A stretch of 64,000 bases of DNA from positions 2,418,001 to 2,482,000 of the forward strand of contig NZ_CP085636.1 of NCBI RefSeq assembly GCF_027571385.1. Direction: 5' to 3'. The DNA is from Shewanella sp. MTB7 (GTDB taxonomy: Bacteria; Pseudomonadota; Gammaproteobacteria; Enterobacterales; Shewanellaceae). Every line of letters begins with the position of its first letter. Position 1 is the stretch's first letter. A program made the position numbers and the translations under genes. Below are positions 7,895-19,502 of the stretch, piece by piece. The notes beneath the pieces were generated by a model, which was not told the DNA's origin, did no database searches, and saw only the letters and a program-made list of their open reading frames with translations.

Positions 7895-10201
7895 TTATCT
7901 CTTTCTTTTTATACCGATAGACAGCAGTAACAAACTGATGAATCCCAGTGCACCACCAGAGCTATTACTTGCTGTTGGTGCAGGTGTTGGCACTGCTGTT
8001 ACTGTGATGCTTTGTTCAGATATACTATCAGCTTTACCATCCTTGACCGTTAATATCACCTTATACGTGCCAGCTTGGCTATAACTATGTGATAGCTGTA
8101 GCTTATCGGCACTATTGCCATCACCGAGATCCCATAGATAACTCAAACTGTCTTCGTCAGCATCACTGCTGCTATTGGCGTCCAGTTGACATGTAAGATG
8201 AGTACAATTGGCGGTAAAGCTTGCACTAGGAGCTTGGTTTATGTCGAGTGTTAGGCTTTGACTCTTACTGTTATTCAAGCCTTGCGGATCGGTCACCGTG
8301 AGTGTGATTTGCGCTTTATTGTCAGAGAGCTGGCTGTTTGAAAAGTCATAACTAGGACTCCTTTCACTACTTGAAGCTTCAGCTATTTGCCATTGATAAG
8401 TTAAGTTATCGCCTTCTGGATCCTCGCTGTTACTGGCGTCAAACTGACAGACAAACTTATCGCACTGGTAACTAAAACTGGCTTGTGGTGCAAGGTTGGC
8501 CTCAGGTGTAATAATTTGAATAAACTGCGCTGATAATGCGCCCCATTGACCACTAGTGTCTTTGGCTTTTAGATAGAGAGTATGTTGGCCAATACTTAAA
8601 TCACTGGCGTTGATTTGAAGCTCACCCTGTTCTGTTTTCTCATCAAACGTCCCGTCTAAAGGGGTGAGCAACGTTGTCTGACCGTCATCCCAAGGTGCAT
8701 CGTCAATATAAAGTGCAATTTCAGAGATATCTTGAGTGGTTTCAGTGCCACCTCGTTTGCTAAATCTATCGTCGGATGCGGTGACGTTGAGTGTAACTCG
8801 GTAGTTTTGCGCAATGGCATCGATGGGGTGGCCAACAATGCTGATACTGGTGATATCAGGGCCAGAGGGGATAAGATAGGGCGCTTCTACAATTTTCGCG
8901 GCATATTTAAGAGCCTTGAGATTGTCTGGTAATACCTTCTCATTGTAGACCGAACAGCTCTGAAAAAATTCAGTCCCCAACTCGAAAGTCATGTGGGGGA
9001 TCCCTAATTCGCCATAGCTTAAATTATCGCTGGTGCCATCGGTTGGGTAGAGTCCGACACTCTGCATCGGCATATAGCCATTGTAACGGGCAAGTTTTCT
9101 GCCCAGAGCGCGCATCGCCGCACCATTTGGGGCTAAAGTGTTATTATCACCCCATGGAAAAAGTACTAATTCACTGTAGGAATGAACGTCAATATGCAGT
9201 CCTTGGGTGGTATCCGGCGCGGCATCATTGCGGTTCGGTCCTCTGTGATCACCAAACAGGTTTCTCACATAGTTTTCTACAGCTTGTGTTTCAGGTTCTG
9301 ATGCCGGCGTTGGCCCACGAAATACTTGGCTGCATTCATTGCCGCTAGAGCCTTCCTCTACCGTATTCCAGCCCCAACTAAAATTGCGGTTAAGATCGGT
9401 GCCGATGGCGTCGGGATTGCTGGCGCAGTAATCTTGGTTCTCGTTTTTGCGCCAGTACAGTCCATTTTCGGCTCTCTTGCGTCCATCCGGATTCATATGC
9501 AGTAGTAGATGAATTTCGTGGCGGTCTAGAATCCATTGGCTGTCGGCGTCGCTGCTGTATTCATTGAGTAGATTTTTAGCAAACTGTAATACCAAAGGGG
9601 ACGTGGCATACTCCCTCGCATGCATTGCAGCGTGGATAAACAGCTTAGGTTTCTCGCCTGTAACTAGGCCGTTAGTGAGCTTCAATACATTAAGATCATA
9701 ACCGCCATTGCCCGTCTTTTTTTGCCAGGAATCACCAATATCTTCGATACTGGCAAAATTTGGATATTGAGCAACGAGCTGTTCGATATCGCTTTGGGTC
9801 TCCTCAACCGTTGGGTAGCAGCTATAACCCGCTATTCCCTGCATTGATGAACTGCTTTGACTTGGCGCTCTTTGGGGATAAAGTTTGGCAGATTCTTCCA
9901 CCTTGACTGTGCTGGTGGTGAAAGGCTTTATTCTGTTAAAAGCCGCATTTGACAGTGGCACCCAGATAACCCTCTGCTGGGGTTCTGTTTTTATCTTGTC
10001 ATTGTGAAGTGTGATATTGGCTTTTAGAAAAGTCATCTCATCGGGAAAGATCAGTTTATAAGTGTGTTGGCTGTTATCTGTTGCAATGGCCTGAGATTGA
10101 AGCAGCGATGTTAAGATCAGGCTGGGTATAAATAGCATTTTTGTGAATCTAGAGAACGTTAATTTTGGTGACAATCGAGTTATTTTTTTTGATATATTCA
10201 T
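7895..10201 (-). CDS. Secreted M14 zinc carboxypeptidase with PKD domains and GlyGly-CTERM tail
   Basis: Predicted extracellular or surface carboxypeptidase. It carries a signal peptide (hydrophobic MLFIPSLILTSLLQSQAIA ending near residue 41). The M14 catalytic domain (about residues 125-445) has the zinc motif HARE (in HAAMHAREYA), the zinc His in LDVHSYSEL-like IDVHSYSELVLFPW, substrate-binding DLNRNFSWGW, and the catalytic Glu in MTFELGTEF. A beta-sandwich follows, then two PKD-like repeats (about 570-735; LSYLWDLGDGNS and YSQAGTYKVILTVKDG). The extreme C-terminus is GGALGFISLLLLSIG then KRKR, a GlyGly-CTERM sorting signal cleaved by rhombosortase in Shewanella and Vibrio. Start ATG 10201 is not supported by a clear ribosome site; ATG 10138 is an alternative. 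Confidence 0.9.
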   Translation of the reverse strand: MNISKKITRLSPKLTFSRFTKMLFIPSLILTSLLQSQAIATDNSQHTYKLIFPDEMTFLKANITLHNDKIKTEPQQRVIWVPLSNAAFNRIKPFTTSTVKVEESAKLYPQRAPSQSSSSMQGIAGYSCYPTVEETQSDIEQLVAQYPNFASIEDIGDSWQKKTGNGGYDLNVLKLTNGLVTGEKPKLFIHAAMHAREYATSPLVLQFAKNLLNEYSSDADSQWILDRHEIHLLLHMNPDGRKRAENGLYWRKNENQDYCASNPDAIGTDLNRNFSWGWNTVEEGSSGNECSQVFRGPTPASEPETQAVENYVRNLFGDHRGPNRNDAAPDTTQGLHIDVHSYSELVLFPWGDNNTLAPNGAAMRALGRKLARYNGYMPMQSVGLYPTDGTSDNLSYGELGIPHMTFELGTEFFQSCSVYNEKVLPDNLKALKYAAKIVEAPYLIPSGPDITSISIVGHPIDAIAQNYRVTLNVTASDDRFSKRGGTETTQDISEIALYIDDAPWDDGQTTLLTPLDGTFDEKTEQGELQINASDLSIGQHTLYLKAKDTSGQWGALSAQFIQIITPEANLAPQASFSYQCDKFVCQFDASNSEDPEGDNLTYQWQIAEASSSERSPSYDFSNSQLSDNKAQITLTVTDPQGLNNSKSQSLTLDINQAPSASFTANCTHLTCQLDANSSSDADEDSLSYLWDLGDGNSADKLQLSHSYSQAGTYKVILTVKDGKADSISEQSITVTAVPTPAPTASNSSGGALGFISLLLLSIGIKRKR

Positions 10202-10665
10202 TATAGTTAACGGCCTTGTTCAACCATCCTACCTGAGCTTAAACATGAGCATTTTGAGGTAGCTTGGGCATATATTTCTCATTTAGACGAGAACGGTTTG
10301 TTTTACCGTGCAGGGCAAAACGCTTATTCTGTACAAAATAGCAACATATCTCTCTTTTTGTAAGCTGTTTTACACTCTATTAAATATGACAAATAGAGTT
10401 TGCTGTGTCTGACGCCTTTTATAGGAGGCTCAAGCTATTCCAAATACCTAGTTTAAACTTGAACCGTTTGGCTGTTCGTCTCGAAGACATTTAACTGAGA
10501 AATAGCCTTTTGTTGGTATTTTTACTACAAAAACCTATTTGCAGTCACATCTGCGGCCAATAAAACCGCAGTTAATCCCAGTTTTATGGCATTGATCCTA
10601 TTTTTGTTATTAAAAATGGAGTAATTTATCATTCAAAACTATTCCAATGTAATGAGGGGTCATAC
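10202..10665. other. Divergent intergenic region
   Basis: No gene is seen. It separates the minus-strand carboxypeptidase from the plus-strand DUF1097 gene and must hold both promoters. Two inverted repeats are visible: ACTCTATT (10374-10381) paired with AATAGAGT (10392-10399), and CTGCGG (10551-10556) paired with CCGCAG (10566-10571). Confidence 0.5.
10374..10399. repeat. 8-bp perfect inverted repeat, possible operator
   Basis: ACTCTATT and AATAGAGT form a perfect 8-bp dyad around a 10-base spacer, midway between divergent genes. No T-run follows on either strand, so an operator is more likely than a terminator. Confidence 0.35.
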
Positions 10666-11175
10666 ATGGAACATCGTTGGCAAATTGCCATATCGGCAGG
10701 CTTACTTGCGGCTGTTTGGGCAGGCGTCGCAGATATCTTTCATCTGGTCACTTGGATCGGGTTTCTAAGTTGTAGCACCTATTTTGCATTGGGGAAATTG
10801 AATTTCCAAGGAGTCGTTATCTCTTGGTGCACCAATCTGTCCGGCGTATTCTGGGCTTGGTTAGTCATCAGTGGTAGTAGTTACTTTGAAACGCCTATGG
10901 TGGGTTATCTACTTACGGGGATCGTCACCTCAGCCATGTGCCTTCAAGCCAGTTACAGCAAGCTTGCGTTTATTCCCGGGGCATTTATTGGTTGCTGCAT
11001 TACTTTTGCTATGGGCGGTGATATTGCCAATATTTTACCTGCGTTAATCATAGGTTCACTCTTAGGCTATAGCATGTCAGAATTGACCGGCGTACTGGTG
11101 ACATTGAAATTAAAATGGAAGGAGCGTTTCCAAAGTGATAGAGCATCGATAAGCTCGTCTAACCAGACAAATTAG
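10666..11175 (+). CDS. DUF1097 family inner-membrane protein
   Basis: A 169-residue integral membrane protein. Its N-terminus MEHRWQIAISAGLLAAVWAG and length match the DUF1097 (YcdZ-like) family, of unknown function. Four to five hydrophobic segments are visible (about residues 7-27, 30-46, 54-74, 80-100 and 103-140). The tail (150-169) is polar and Ser-rich. GAGGGG lies 8 bases before the ATG at 10666. It is probably monocistronic; the chemoreceptor gene follows after 108 bases and may be separately expressed. Confidence 0.8.
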   Translation: MEHRWQIAISAGLLAAVWAGVADIFHLVTWIGFLSCSTYFALGKLNFQGVVISWCTNLSGVFWAWLVISGSSYFETPMVGYLLTGIVTSAMCLQASYSKLAFIPGAFIGCCITFAMGGDIANILPALIIGSLLGYSMSELTGVLVTLKLKWKERFQSDRASISSSNQTN

Positions 11176-11283
11176 TGAGATAGCGCAAAGTTAATTCGTT
11201 TTTTGGTTTTATACTCGATAATAAAAATAATGTTTAGTAACAACAATAAATTTCTGTTACTAAACAAAGAGGTTGTAGGAACA

Positions 11284-12732
11284 ATGAAACAGATCCAGTT
11301 TAGAAAAATAGATGCTTTGATGATTAAGTTGAGCCTCAATGGCAAATTTTGGCTCTTGTGTCTTTTGGTGTCGTTAATTACCACCAGTATCGCCTTGGTC
11401 AATCTTAATCAAGTTCAGACTCAGATTACTGCAAACTCTCAGGAAAGAGCACAATCGATGCTTGATGCATTTGCCAATGTTGCAAGCACTCAAGGGATAA
11501 CAGGTGATGAGCTTGCTCGTTTTGCTTCAGAGCAAGGGCTTCAGTTAAATAGTAACAGTGTTGATCGCCGTCAGAGGGATTCTGTTACTGTCTCCTCGCC
11601 GGTGGGTCATCAGTATCTTCAATTGAATGTCAATGTGAAAGCGTGGGAAGCGCAAGCACTTAGCAATGCCAATATGATGCTTTGGGTCGCTTTGCTCGGT
11701 CTGTTGCCACTATTTCAACTCAGTTATTGGACCTCAACCTCACTTGGTGGCGGTTTGTGGGATATGTATATCGCCATTAAGCGTTTGGCTGATGGCGATC
11801 TGACTCAGAGATTGAAATTTTTTGGTAAAGACGATTTTAGTATGATCGCCACCGAAATCGATCGCAGTGCCGACAATATGAGTGAGATGGTGGTAGCGAT
11901 AGCTCAGAATGCAGCTACGCTCGCTCAAGCTGCAGATGAATTTGATCAGCAAGCGAAGCAGAGCGAAGATTTAATCGGTTGCCAACATCAGTTCTTAGAT
12001 AGTGTGGCGGTGGCAATGGATCAGATGACTGCCGCAATCGAAGAGGTCTCGCACAATGCGGCTAATACTTCAACCCAGACCCAAGAGAATACTCATCAGG
12101 CTCAAGCAAGCAAGCAACGTATTGCTGAAGCGGTTACCCGCATCACAGATTTGGTGAATGAGATTGATACGGCATCGAGTTCAGTATCACAACTTTCTAA
12201 TAGTGCTTCGGAAATTGGCGCCGTAGTGACTACCATCAATGGGATTTCAGAACAGACAAATTTGCTGGCATTGAATGCCGCCATCGAGGCTGCTCGTGCT
12301 GGAGAGCAGGGCAGAGGATTTGCTGTTGTTGCTGATGAGGTTCGAACTTTAGCGGGCAGGACTCAGGCTGCAACTGTTGAGATTCAAATGATGATTGAAG
12401 GTTTACAAAAGGGCAGTTCAACGTTATCAAAGGTGACTAAAAGTATTGTTGAACAGGCCGATCAGGGACGAAATGCTATCGTTTCTGTAGGAGAAGATGT
12501 GGACTCAATGGCGAATTCGACTGCGGACGTATTTGATATGAGTTCTCAAATAGCCGCTTCAGCTGAAGAACAGAGTGTGACGGCACGTGACATTGCCGCT
12601 CAGCTCAATGACATTCGTGATCAATCGCAAATCATTAAAGAGACGGCTCAGCGCTCAGTCATACTGGCTGCAGAACTGAGCCAGTCCTCTGTCGAGTTAG
12701 ATCAGATTTTGAGTCAATATAGATTGAGTTGA
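11284..12732 (+). CDS. Methyl-accepting chemotaxis protein
   Basis: A 482-residue transmembrane chemoreceptor that relays ligand signals to CheA/CheW. It has TM1 at about residues 17-38, a short periplasmic region of about 85 residues, TM2 at about 127-147, a HAMP domain ([15 protein letters not shown]), and a long cytoplasmic coiled coil. The coiled coil has the hairpin tip [20 protein letters not shown] and [18 protein letters not shown]. The small periplasmic domain does not show a recognisable Cache or four-helix signature. No C-terminal CheR-tethering pentapeptide is present (it ends LSQYRLS). ATG 11284 is preceded by TAGGAA; longer readings from 11203 only add AT-rich leader sequence. 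A strong terminator follows. Confidence 0.93.
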   Translation: MKQIQFRKIDALMIKLSLNGKFWLLCLLVSLITTSIALVNLNQVQTQITANSQERAQSMLDAFANVASTQGITGDELARFASEQGLQLNSNSVDRRQRDSVTVSSPVGHQYLQLNVNVKAWEAQALSNANMMLWVALLGLLPLFQLSYWTSTSLGGGLWDMYIAIKRLADGDLTQRLKFFGKDDFSMIATEIDRSADNMSEMVVAIAQNAATLAQAADEFDQQAKQSEDLIGCQHQFLDSVAVAMDQMTAAIEEVSHNAANTSTQTQENTHQAQASKQRIAEAVTRITDLVNEIDTASSSVSQLSNSASEIGAVVTTINGISEQTNLLALNAAIEAARAGEQGRGFAVVADEVRTLAGRTQAATVEIQMMIEGLQKGSSTLSKVTKSIVEQADQGRNAIVSVGEDVDSMANSTADVFDMSSQIAASAEEQSVTARDIAAQLNDIRDQSQIIKETAQRSVILAAELSQSSVELDQILSQYRLS

Positions 12733-12750
12733 TTCCACCTCAGTTACGCA

Positions 12751-12780
12751 GAAAAAGCAAAACCTTGGTTTTGCTTTTTT
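12751..12780 (+). terminator. Rho-independent terminator of the chemoreceptor gene
   Basis: GCAAAACC (12757-12764) pairs with GGTTTTGC (12767-12774) and is followed by a run of six T residues. It begins 24 bases after the stop codon. Confidence 0.85.
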
Positions 12781-12959
12781 ATTGCCTATTATTAAATAGT
12801 TCAATATAGAACTGCTATATTATTTTAAATATATATTTCTTGTTTGAATATGAAATTTTTTTCTTTAAATTCAGTTCTTATTATCGGCGGGATAAAAGTG
12901 ACTGATGTCATTATTCAACTTTGCCATATTTCTTTTCTGCAATTGAAAATGAGGTAGAT

Positions 12960-13631
12960 GTGAACAATAGACCGGCAATGGCGTTATGTGCAGGATTTTT
13001 TATTGGCCCATTAGGGGGTCTTTCTGAAGTGAGTGCAGATACAATCAGGTTGGTTAACCCATCGGGGGAACCTCTACCAGATCTTGTTGTGTACTTACAA
13101 ACTAGCAATCCCTCTCAGCCCGCAACTATGGGTAAAATCAGCCCTCCTATAGAAATACATCAACAAGATAAACAGTTCACACCCTATATTACGGTGATGC
13201 AAAAAGGTTATGAATTACAGTTTGTAAATGACGATGATATTACCCACCATATCTATTCTGCCGCAGGGCCAAAGCGTTTCTCTTTTAAGCTTAGAAAAGG
13301 CAGTGCATCGGATTCGATTGTTTTTGACCAAGTGGGCCATATCTCCATGGGGTGTAATGTCCATGATTGGATGAGTGGGCACTTATTAGTCGTCGACACT
13401 CCCTATTTTGCTATCACTGATGAGATGGGCGAGGTTAAGTTTGATACCATTGTTGATGCTGACTACACCTTAACGACATGGCATCCCCAGCTATCCGTCG
13501 ACAGTAATCGTATATCACAGAAGATCACCACACCGCTTGCTCAACCTTTAATCATAACCGTCAATGCATCTATGGCTGATATCCCCGAACAAAAGAGTTT
13601 GGATGATTTTGAGTTTCTGGAAGGCTACTGA
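12960..13631 (+). CDS. Exported cupredoxin-like protein (methylamine-utilisation-type)
   Basis: A 223-residue periplasmic protein with a cupredoxin-like fold. The GTG start at 12960 has GAGG at the right spacing; the resulting signal peptide is hydrophobic MALCAGFFIGPLGGLSEVSA, ending near residue 27. The copper-site-like residues appear as His-His in DDITHHIYSA and as GCNVHDWMSGHLLV (Cys, His, Met). They resemble the type 1 copper ligand order His...Cys-x2-His-x2-Met. A beta-sandwich with LVNPSGEPLPDLVVYLQT precedes it. Its stop overlaps the start of the GGDEF/EAL gene (TGATG), so the two are translationally coupled. I infer that it senses or delivers a metal or redox signal to that protein. 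Confidence 0.78.
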   Translation: MNNRPAMALCAGFFIGPLGGLSEVSADTIRLVNPSGEPLPDLVVYLQTSNPSQPATMGKISPPIEIHQQDKQFTPYITVMQKGYELQFVNDDDITHHIYSAAGPKRFSFKLRKGSASDSIVFDQVGHISMGCNVHDWMSGHLLVVDTPYFAITDEMGEVKFDTIVDADYTLTTWHPQLSVDSNRISQKITTPLAQPLIITVNASMADIPEQKSLDDFEFLEGY

Positions 13632-15967
13632 TGTTTGGTTTTTGCAATCGAATACAGACGCGCATTTTTGCCTTTTTCGTCATCTTATTGATAGCGGTTC
13701 AGGCGATCTCATTTTCAATTACCTTCTTCGCTAATAAACGACTTGAACAGCAACAACTGAATAACCAGCTATCCGTGGCTGAACTGGTGTTTAAGTCTGA
13801 TTATGGCAAGCGTAATTACTACCTGTCAGCTTTTGCCGAAACAGCTGCTAAAGATTTTGGTCTCAAAGATATCTTCATCGATAATGACAGTCGTAGTTTT
13901 TTGGTGGCGCTTAATAATCACAGAAAACGCATTAATGCCGATCTTGCTATCGCAGTGGATAAACATGGTGCCATCATCGGTGAGTTGATGCTCAACACCG
14001 GTGAGCAGGAGCTAGGCAAGGTTACTGTTGGTCCTGAGCAAGGTCAGCAATTTCGTTACCCATTGGATACCGGGCTTGTGAATATTAATCCACTCTATTC
14101 GCTCGGAGGTAATATCTATCAAATCAAATTTGCGCCCTTAACCAGCGGCGCAAACAATGTGATTGGTTGGGTCGGGTTTGGTTTTATTATTGGTAATGAA
14201 CTTGCCAAGTCACTGCAGTTGCACACCGGATTAAATGCCGGGTTTGTGGTGACACAAGCTGGGCAAGCTAATCAATTTATCAGTTTATCCGGTGAAGGTT
14301 TAAATGCCGCTGACAATGACGCGGTTTCTCGCTTTATTGCTAATGGAGAGGCTAACGAAGATTATGTTCTTTGGCATGAGCTACTTGGTCAAGTGGAGCA
14401 AAAGCAGGTGCATGCCTTCATGTATCAGACTCGGTATGACGTGCTTGAGTCGTTCCAAAAACAGTGGTTGCAACAGTTAAGTTTAATTTTGCTGATGCTT
14501 CCTATCTCTCTTTTATTGGCATTTTTTATTTCAAGTGGCGTAACTAAACCGATCATGCTGTTGATCGAGCAGGCAAGGTATATTGCCAAGGGAAATTATA
14601 ACTCTAAAGTCCAGGTGGGCAACAGTGTCGAGATGCAGCTTTTAGCCGAAGAGTTCACCGTGATGCAGCAGGCTATATTGAGCCGTGAAAGTGAAATAGT
14701 GTTTCAGGTCTATCATGATCCCTTGACTAAGCTAGCCAACAAAAATGAGCTGAAACGGCTGACATCCCTATGGTTTGACGATAAGTCGGCCGTTGCTATC
14801 TGTTTAATTGATATAAAACGCATGACAGAAGTGAATGGCACCCTAGGCCACGTGGTCGGAGATGAGGTGATTAAAGAGGTTGGCAAGCGGCTGTCGTCTT
14901 TGGAAAATATTGACCTTGTTTGTCATATTACAGGAGATGAATTTGCCTTGGCTTTTAAAAACACCTCGCCAAAAAAGCTTAGGGTTTTGATGGCCGAACT
15001 GCAAAAAAGCATTGAAGCAGAATACCGTTATCAAGATATATCCCTGCATCTTCAGCTTTCCATTGGTATCAGTTTTGTTCATTACCCTAGTGATTTAGAA
15101 ACCTTATTACGTCAAGCGGATACGGCACTGCAATATGCCAAGAAAAATAAACTAGAACAGCAAATCTACAATCAGCAGATTGATGGTAATACGTTAGATC
15201 GCTTGCAGTTAATTAACGAACTTAAGTCAGCTATAGACAATGGTGAACTGGTGCTCTTTTACCAGCCTAAACTTGATCTTAAATTAAAAAAAGTAACCCA
15301 TGTTGAGGCGTTAGTGCGCTGGCAACACCCAGATAGAGGCATGATCCCTCCGGATCACTTTATCCCGATTGCGGAACAGATGGGGCAGATGAATGCATTA
15401 ACCCAGTGGGTAATGAACGAGTCAATTGAACAATATCTTAAGTGGAAGTCTCAAGGCATAGACTTATGCATTGCTATTAACATCTCAGCAGAAAATTTGA
15501 AGGATGCTCATTTCTGCCAATACGTACTGGATCTTATCTCAGAAAAAGGCGTACCTATTGAGGTATTAACGTTAGAGATCACTGAGGATGCGGTGGTATC
15601 AGATCCTGAAAATGCGATTAAGCAACTTAAGGTGTTAAAAAACAGTGGCCTTAAGATATCTATTGATGATTATGGTACCGGTTATTCATCTTTAGCTCAG
15701 CTGAAACAGCTGCCGGTGTCTGAACTGAAAATTGATAAGTCATTTGTGCAAAATTTGATGGTGAGCGTGGATGATCAGATTATTGTGAGCTCTACTTTGC
15801 AGTTGGCGCATAATTTAGGACTCAGTGTTGTTGCCGAAGGTATAGAAGATGAAGGTGCATTAAACTGGTTAGTTGAACGAGGATGTGAGATGGGGCAGGG
15901 CTACTATTTGTCCAGACCTTTAGATGCAGGAAAAATTGCCGACTGGTTGGCTAACTCACCCTATTAA
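13631..15967 (+). CDS. Membrane GGDEF-EAL protein, probable c-di-GMP phosphodiesterase
   Basis: A 778-residue inner-membrane regulator of cyclic di-GMP. TM1 is at residues 12-35, followed by a periplasmic sensor domain to about 280, TM2 at 283-305, HAMP (about 305-355), GGDEF (about 365-520) and EAL (about 530-778). The cyclase motif reads TGDEF (434-438), and the nearby VNGTLGH lacks the usual Asp of VND, so this half is probably inactive or GTP-sensing. The EAL half keeps EAL (559-561), NISAENL, LEITEDAVV, DDYGTGYSS, KIDKSF, EGIE and GQGYYLSRP. I predict net phosphodiesterase activity. The gene is coupled to an exported cupredoxin gene upstream and is followed by an outer-membrane protein gene. 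Confidence 0.92.
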   Translation: MFGFCNRIQTRIFAFFVILLIAVQAISFSITFFANKRLEQQQLNNQLSVAELVFKSDYGKRNYYLSAFAETAAKDFGLKDIFIDNDSRSFLVALNNHRKRINADLAIAVDKHGAIIGELMLNTGEQELGKVTVGPEQGQQFRYPLDTGLVNINPLYSLGGNIYQIKFAPLTSGANNVIGWVGFGFIIGNELAKSLQLHTGLNAGFVVTQAGQANQFISLSGEGLNAADNDAVSRFIANGEANEDYVLWHELLGQVEQKQVHAFMYQTRYDVLESFQKQWLQQLSLILLMLPISLLLAFFISSGVTKPIMLLIEQARYIAKGNYNSKVQVGNSVEMQLLAEEFTVMQQAILSRESEIVFQVYHDPLTKLANKNELKRLTSLWFDDKSAVAICLIDIKRMTEVNGTLGHVVGDEVIKEVGKRLSSLENIDLVCHITGDEFALAFKNTSPKKLRVLMAELQKSIEAEYRYQDISLHLQLSIGISFVHYPSDLETLLRQADTALQYAKKNKLEQQIYNQQIDGNTLDRLQLINELKSAIDNGELVLFYQPKLDLKLKKVTHVEALVRWQHPDRGMIPPDHFIPIAEQMGQMNALTQWVMNESIEQYLKWKSQGIDLCIAINISAENLKDAHFCQYVLDLISEKGVPIEVLTLEITEDAVVSDPENAIKQLKVLKNSGLKISIDDYGTGYSSLAQLKQLPVSELKIDKSFVQNLMVSVDDQIIVSSTLQLAHNLGLSVVAEGIEDEGALNWLVERGCEMGQGYYLSRPLDAGKIADWLANSPY

Positions 15968-16075
15968 CTTATTAGGCCAATAATCTTAGCTCTGCTGAAT
16001 ATGAAGGTTTGGATGAGAATAGACTATAGAGTCAGTTAGTAAGAGCAAAAATATGCTCGATTAAAAGGGGGAAAG

Positions 16076-17302
16076 ATGAAATATTGGGTATGGATGTTGT
16101 GCTTATTCTCATCAATCACAATGGCCGTTGAACATAAGGTGTCAGGGATTGTGGATGTCAGGGCAAGTTATACTGATGGGATAACATCATATGTCGATGC
16201 GGGACTGGGTAAGTTCCGTTTTAACCCTGACGGGCAAGTATCTTTAGCTCAAGGAGGACTCAGTTATCAGATTGATTGGGAGAATCCCCTGTCAGCTCAT
16301 GTGGTGGCAAACGCTTATTGGGATGGAGTTAGAGACAATATAGGCCTTACCGAAGCCTACCTTAAATATAAAGGTTTACCCTGGAGTAATGGGTTGAGGT
16401 TGTCGGTGAAGCTTGGGATCTTATATCCAGATATCTCCATGGAAAATATAGCGACGGCATGGTCATCGCCCTACACACTCACATACTCAAATATCAATAG
16501 TTGGATTGGCGAAGAAGTTCGTCATATCGGTGGTCAATTTAGTCTTGAACATTTAGGAAAGTTCAGCGATTCTTCCCATGATTTTAAACTGGTTGCCGAG
16601 CTATTTCAGAATAATGACACCACAGGCGCCATGTTATCTTGGCATGGATGGACAAACAGTTCGCGGCAGACACTCTGGCAAGAAAAGTTACCCTTGAGTG
16701 CACTTCCCAGTCTTGATGGTGGTTCGCTGACGGATCAGGCTAAGGAGTCCGATCCATTCTTAGAACTCGATGATCACCTTGGTTACCATGTTAAAGCACA
16801 ATGGCGCTTGCAGAGCTTGGGCAGGGTCGAACTGGGGTATTACGATAATGATGTTGATACCAGTGTGGTCAAAGAGGGCCAGTATACTTGGCTGACTCAG
16901 TTTGGCCATATAGGTACTAAATGGCGCTTGCCTTATCATATCGAATTAATTGCGCAATATATTAAGGGCGATACGTCGATGCACTCGCCCTCGGGTAGCA
17001 AGGTGGTTGATAACGGCTATGAAAGTGGTTTTATTTTATTGAGTCATCGATGGCAGAGGCACAGAGTCTCTTTCAGATTTGAACATTTTAACGTTACAGA
17101 TAACGATCTTACTCTGGATGATGACAATCGTGAGCAGGGCAAAGCTGTTACGCTTTCTTATGGCTATCAATTGCGTAAAGGCTGGTTTCTGCAGGCAGAA
17201 TATAATCGTATCGATTCGACGCGTCCCGCACGGCAAGCTCAAGGTTATGATAAGGATTTAATTGAAGAGCAGTGGCAGTTAGCCAGCCGTTACTACTTTT
17301 AA
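16076..17302 (+). CDS. Outer-membrane beta-barrel protein of unknown function
   Basis: A 408-residue exported protein. The signal peptide (MKYWVWMLCLFSSITMAVE, cleavage near MA-VE) is followed by alternating strands rich in aromatic residues. The C-terminus ENDS in WQLASRYYF, with the terminal Phe recognised by the BAM complex. It resembles DcaP/porin-like or phosphate-porin-like barrels only in general character; I do not recognise a named family. ATG 16076 follows AGGGGGAAAG. It lies 108 bases behind the GGDEF/EAL gene, on the same strand, so it may be the output or partner of the cupredoxin/c-di-GMP unit. Confidence 0.72.
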   Translation: MKYWVWMLCLFSSITMAVEHKVSGIVDVRASYTDGITSYVDAGLGKFRFNPDGQVSLAQGGLSYQIDWENPLSAHVVANAYWDGVRDNIGLTEAYLKYKGLPWSNGLRLSVKLGILYPDISMENIATAWSSPYTLTYSNINSWIGEEVRHIGGQFSLEHLGKFSDSSHDFKLVAELFQNNDTTGAMLSWHGWTNSSRQTLWQEKLPLSALPSLDGGSLTDQAKESDPFLELDDHLGYHVKAQWRLQSLGRVELGYYDNDVDTSVVKEGQYTWLTQFGHIGTKWRLPYHIELIAQYIKGDTSMHSPSGSKVVDNGYESGFILLSHRWQRHRVSFRFEHFNVTDNDLTLDDDNREQGKAVTLSYGYQLRKGWFLQAEYNRIDSTRPARQAQGYDKDLIEEQWQLASRYYF

Positions 17303-17373
17303 GAGTCGTAACGGCTGACAAGATTGCTTGGACTGTCAGTCAAAAGCTGATGGGTTATAAGATGTTGAGACTA

Positions 17374-19422
<2,049 letters not shown>

Positions 19423-19502
19423 TTAAAGATAGAGCGAATGCTAAGATTAGCCAATGACCAAAGTTAACAAATTGATGATTATAATTTGCATGGTGGTGTG
19501 TT

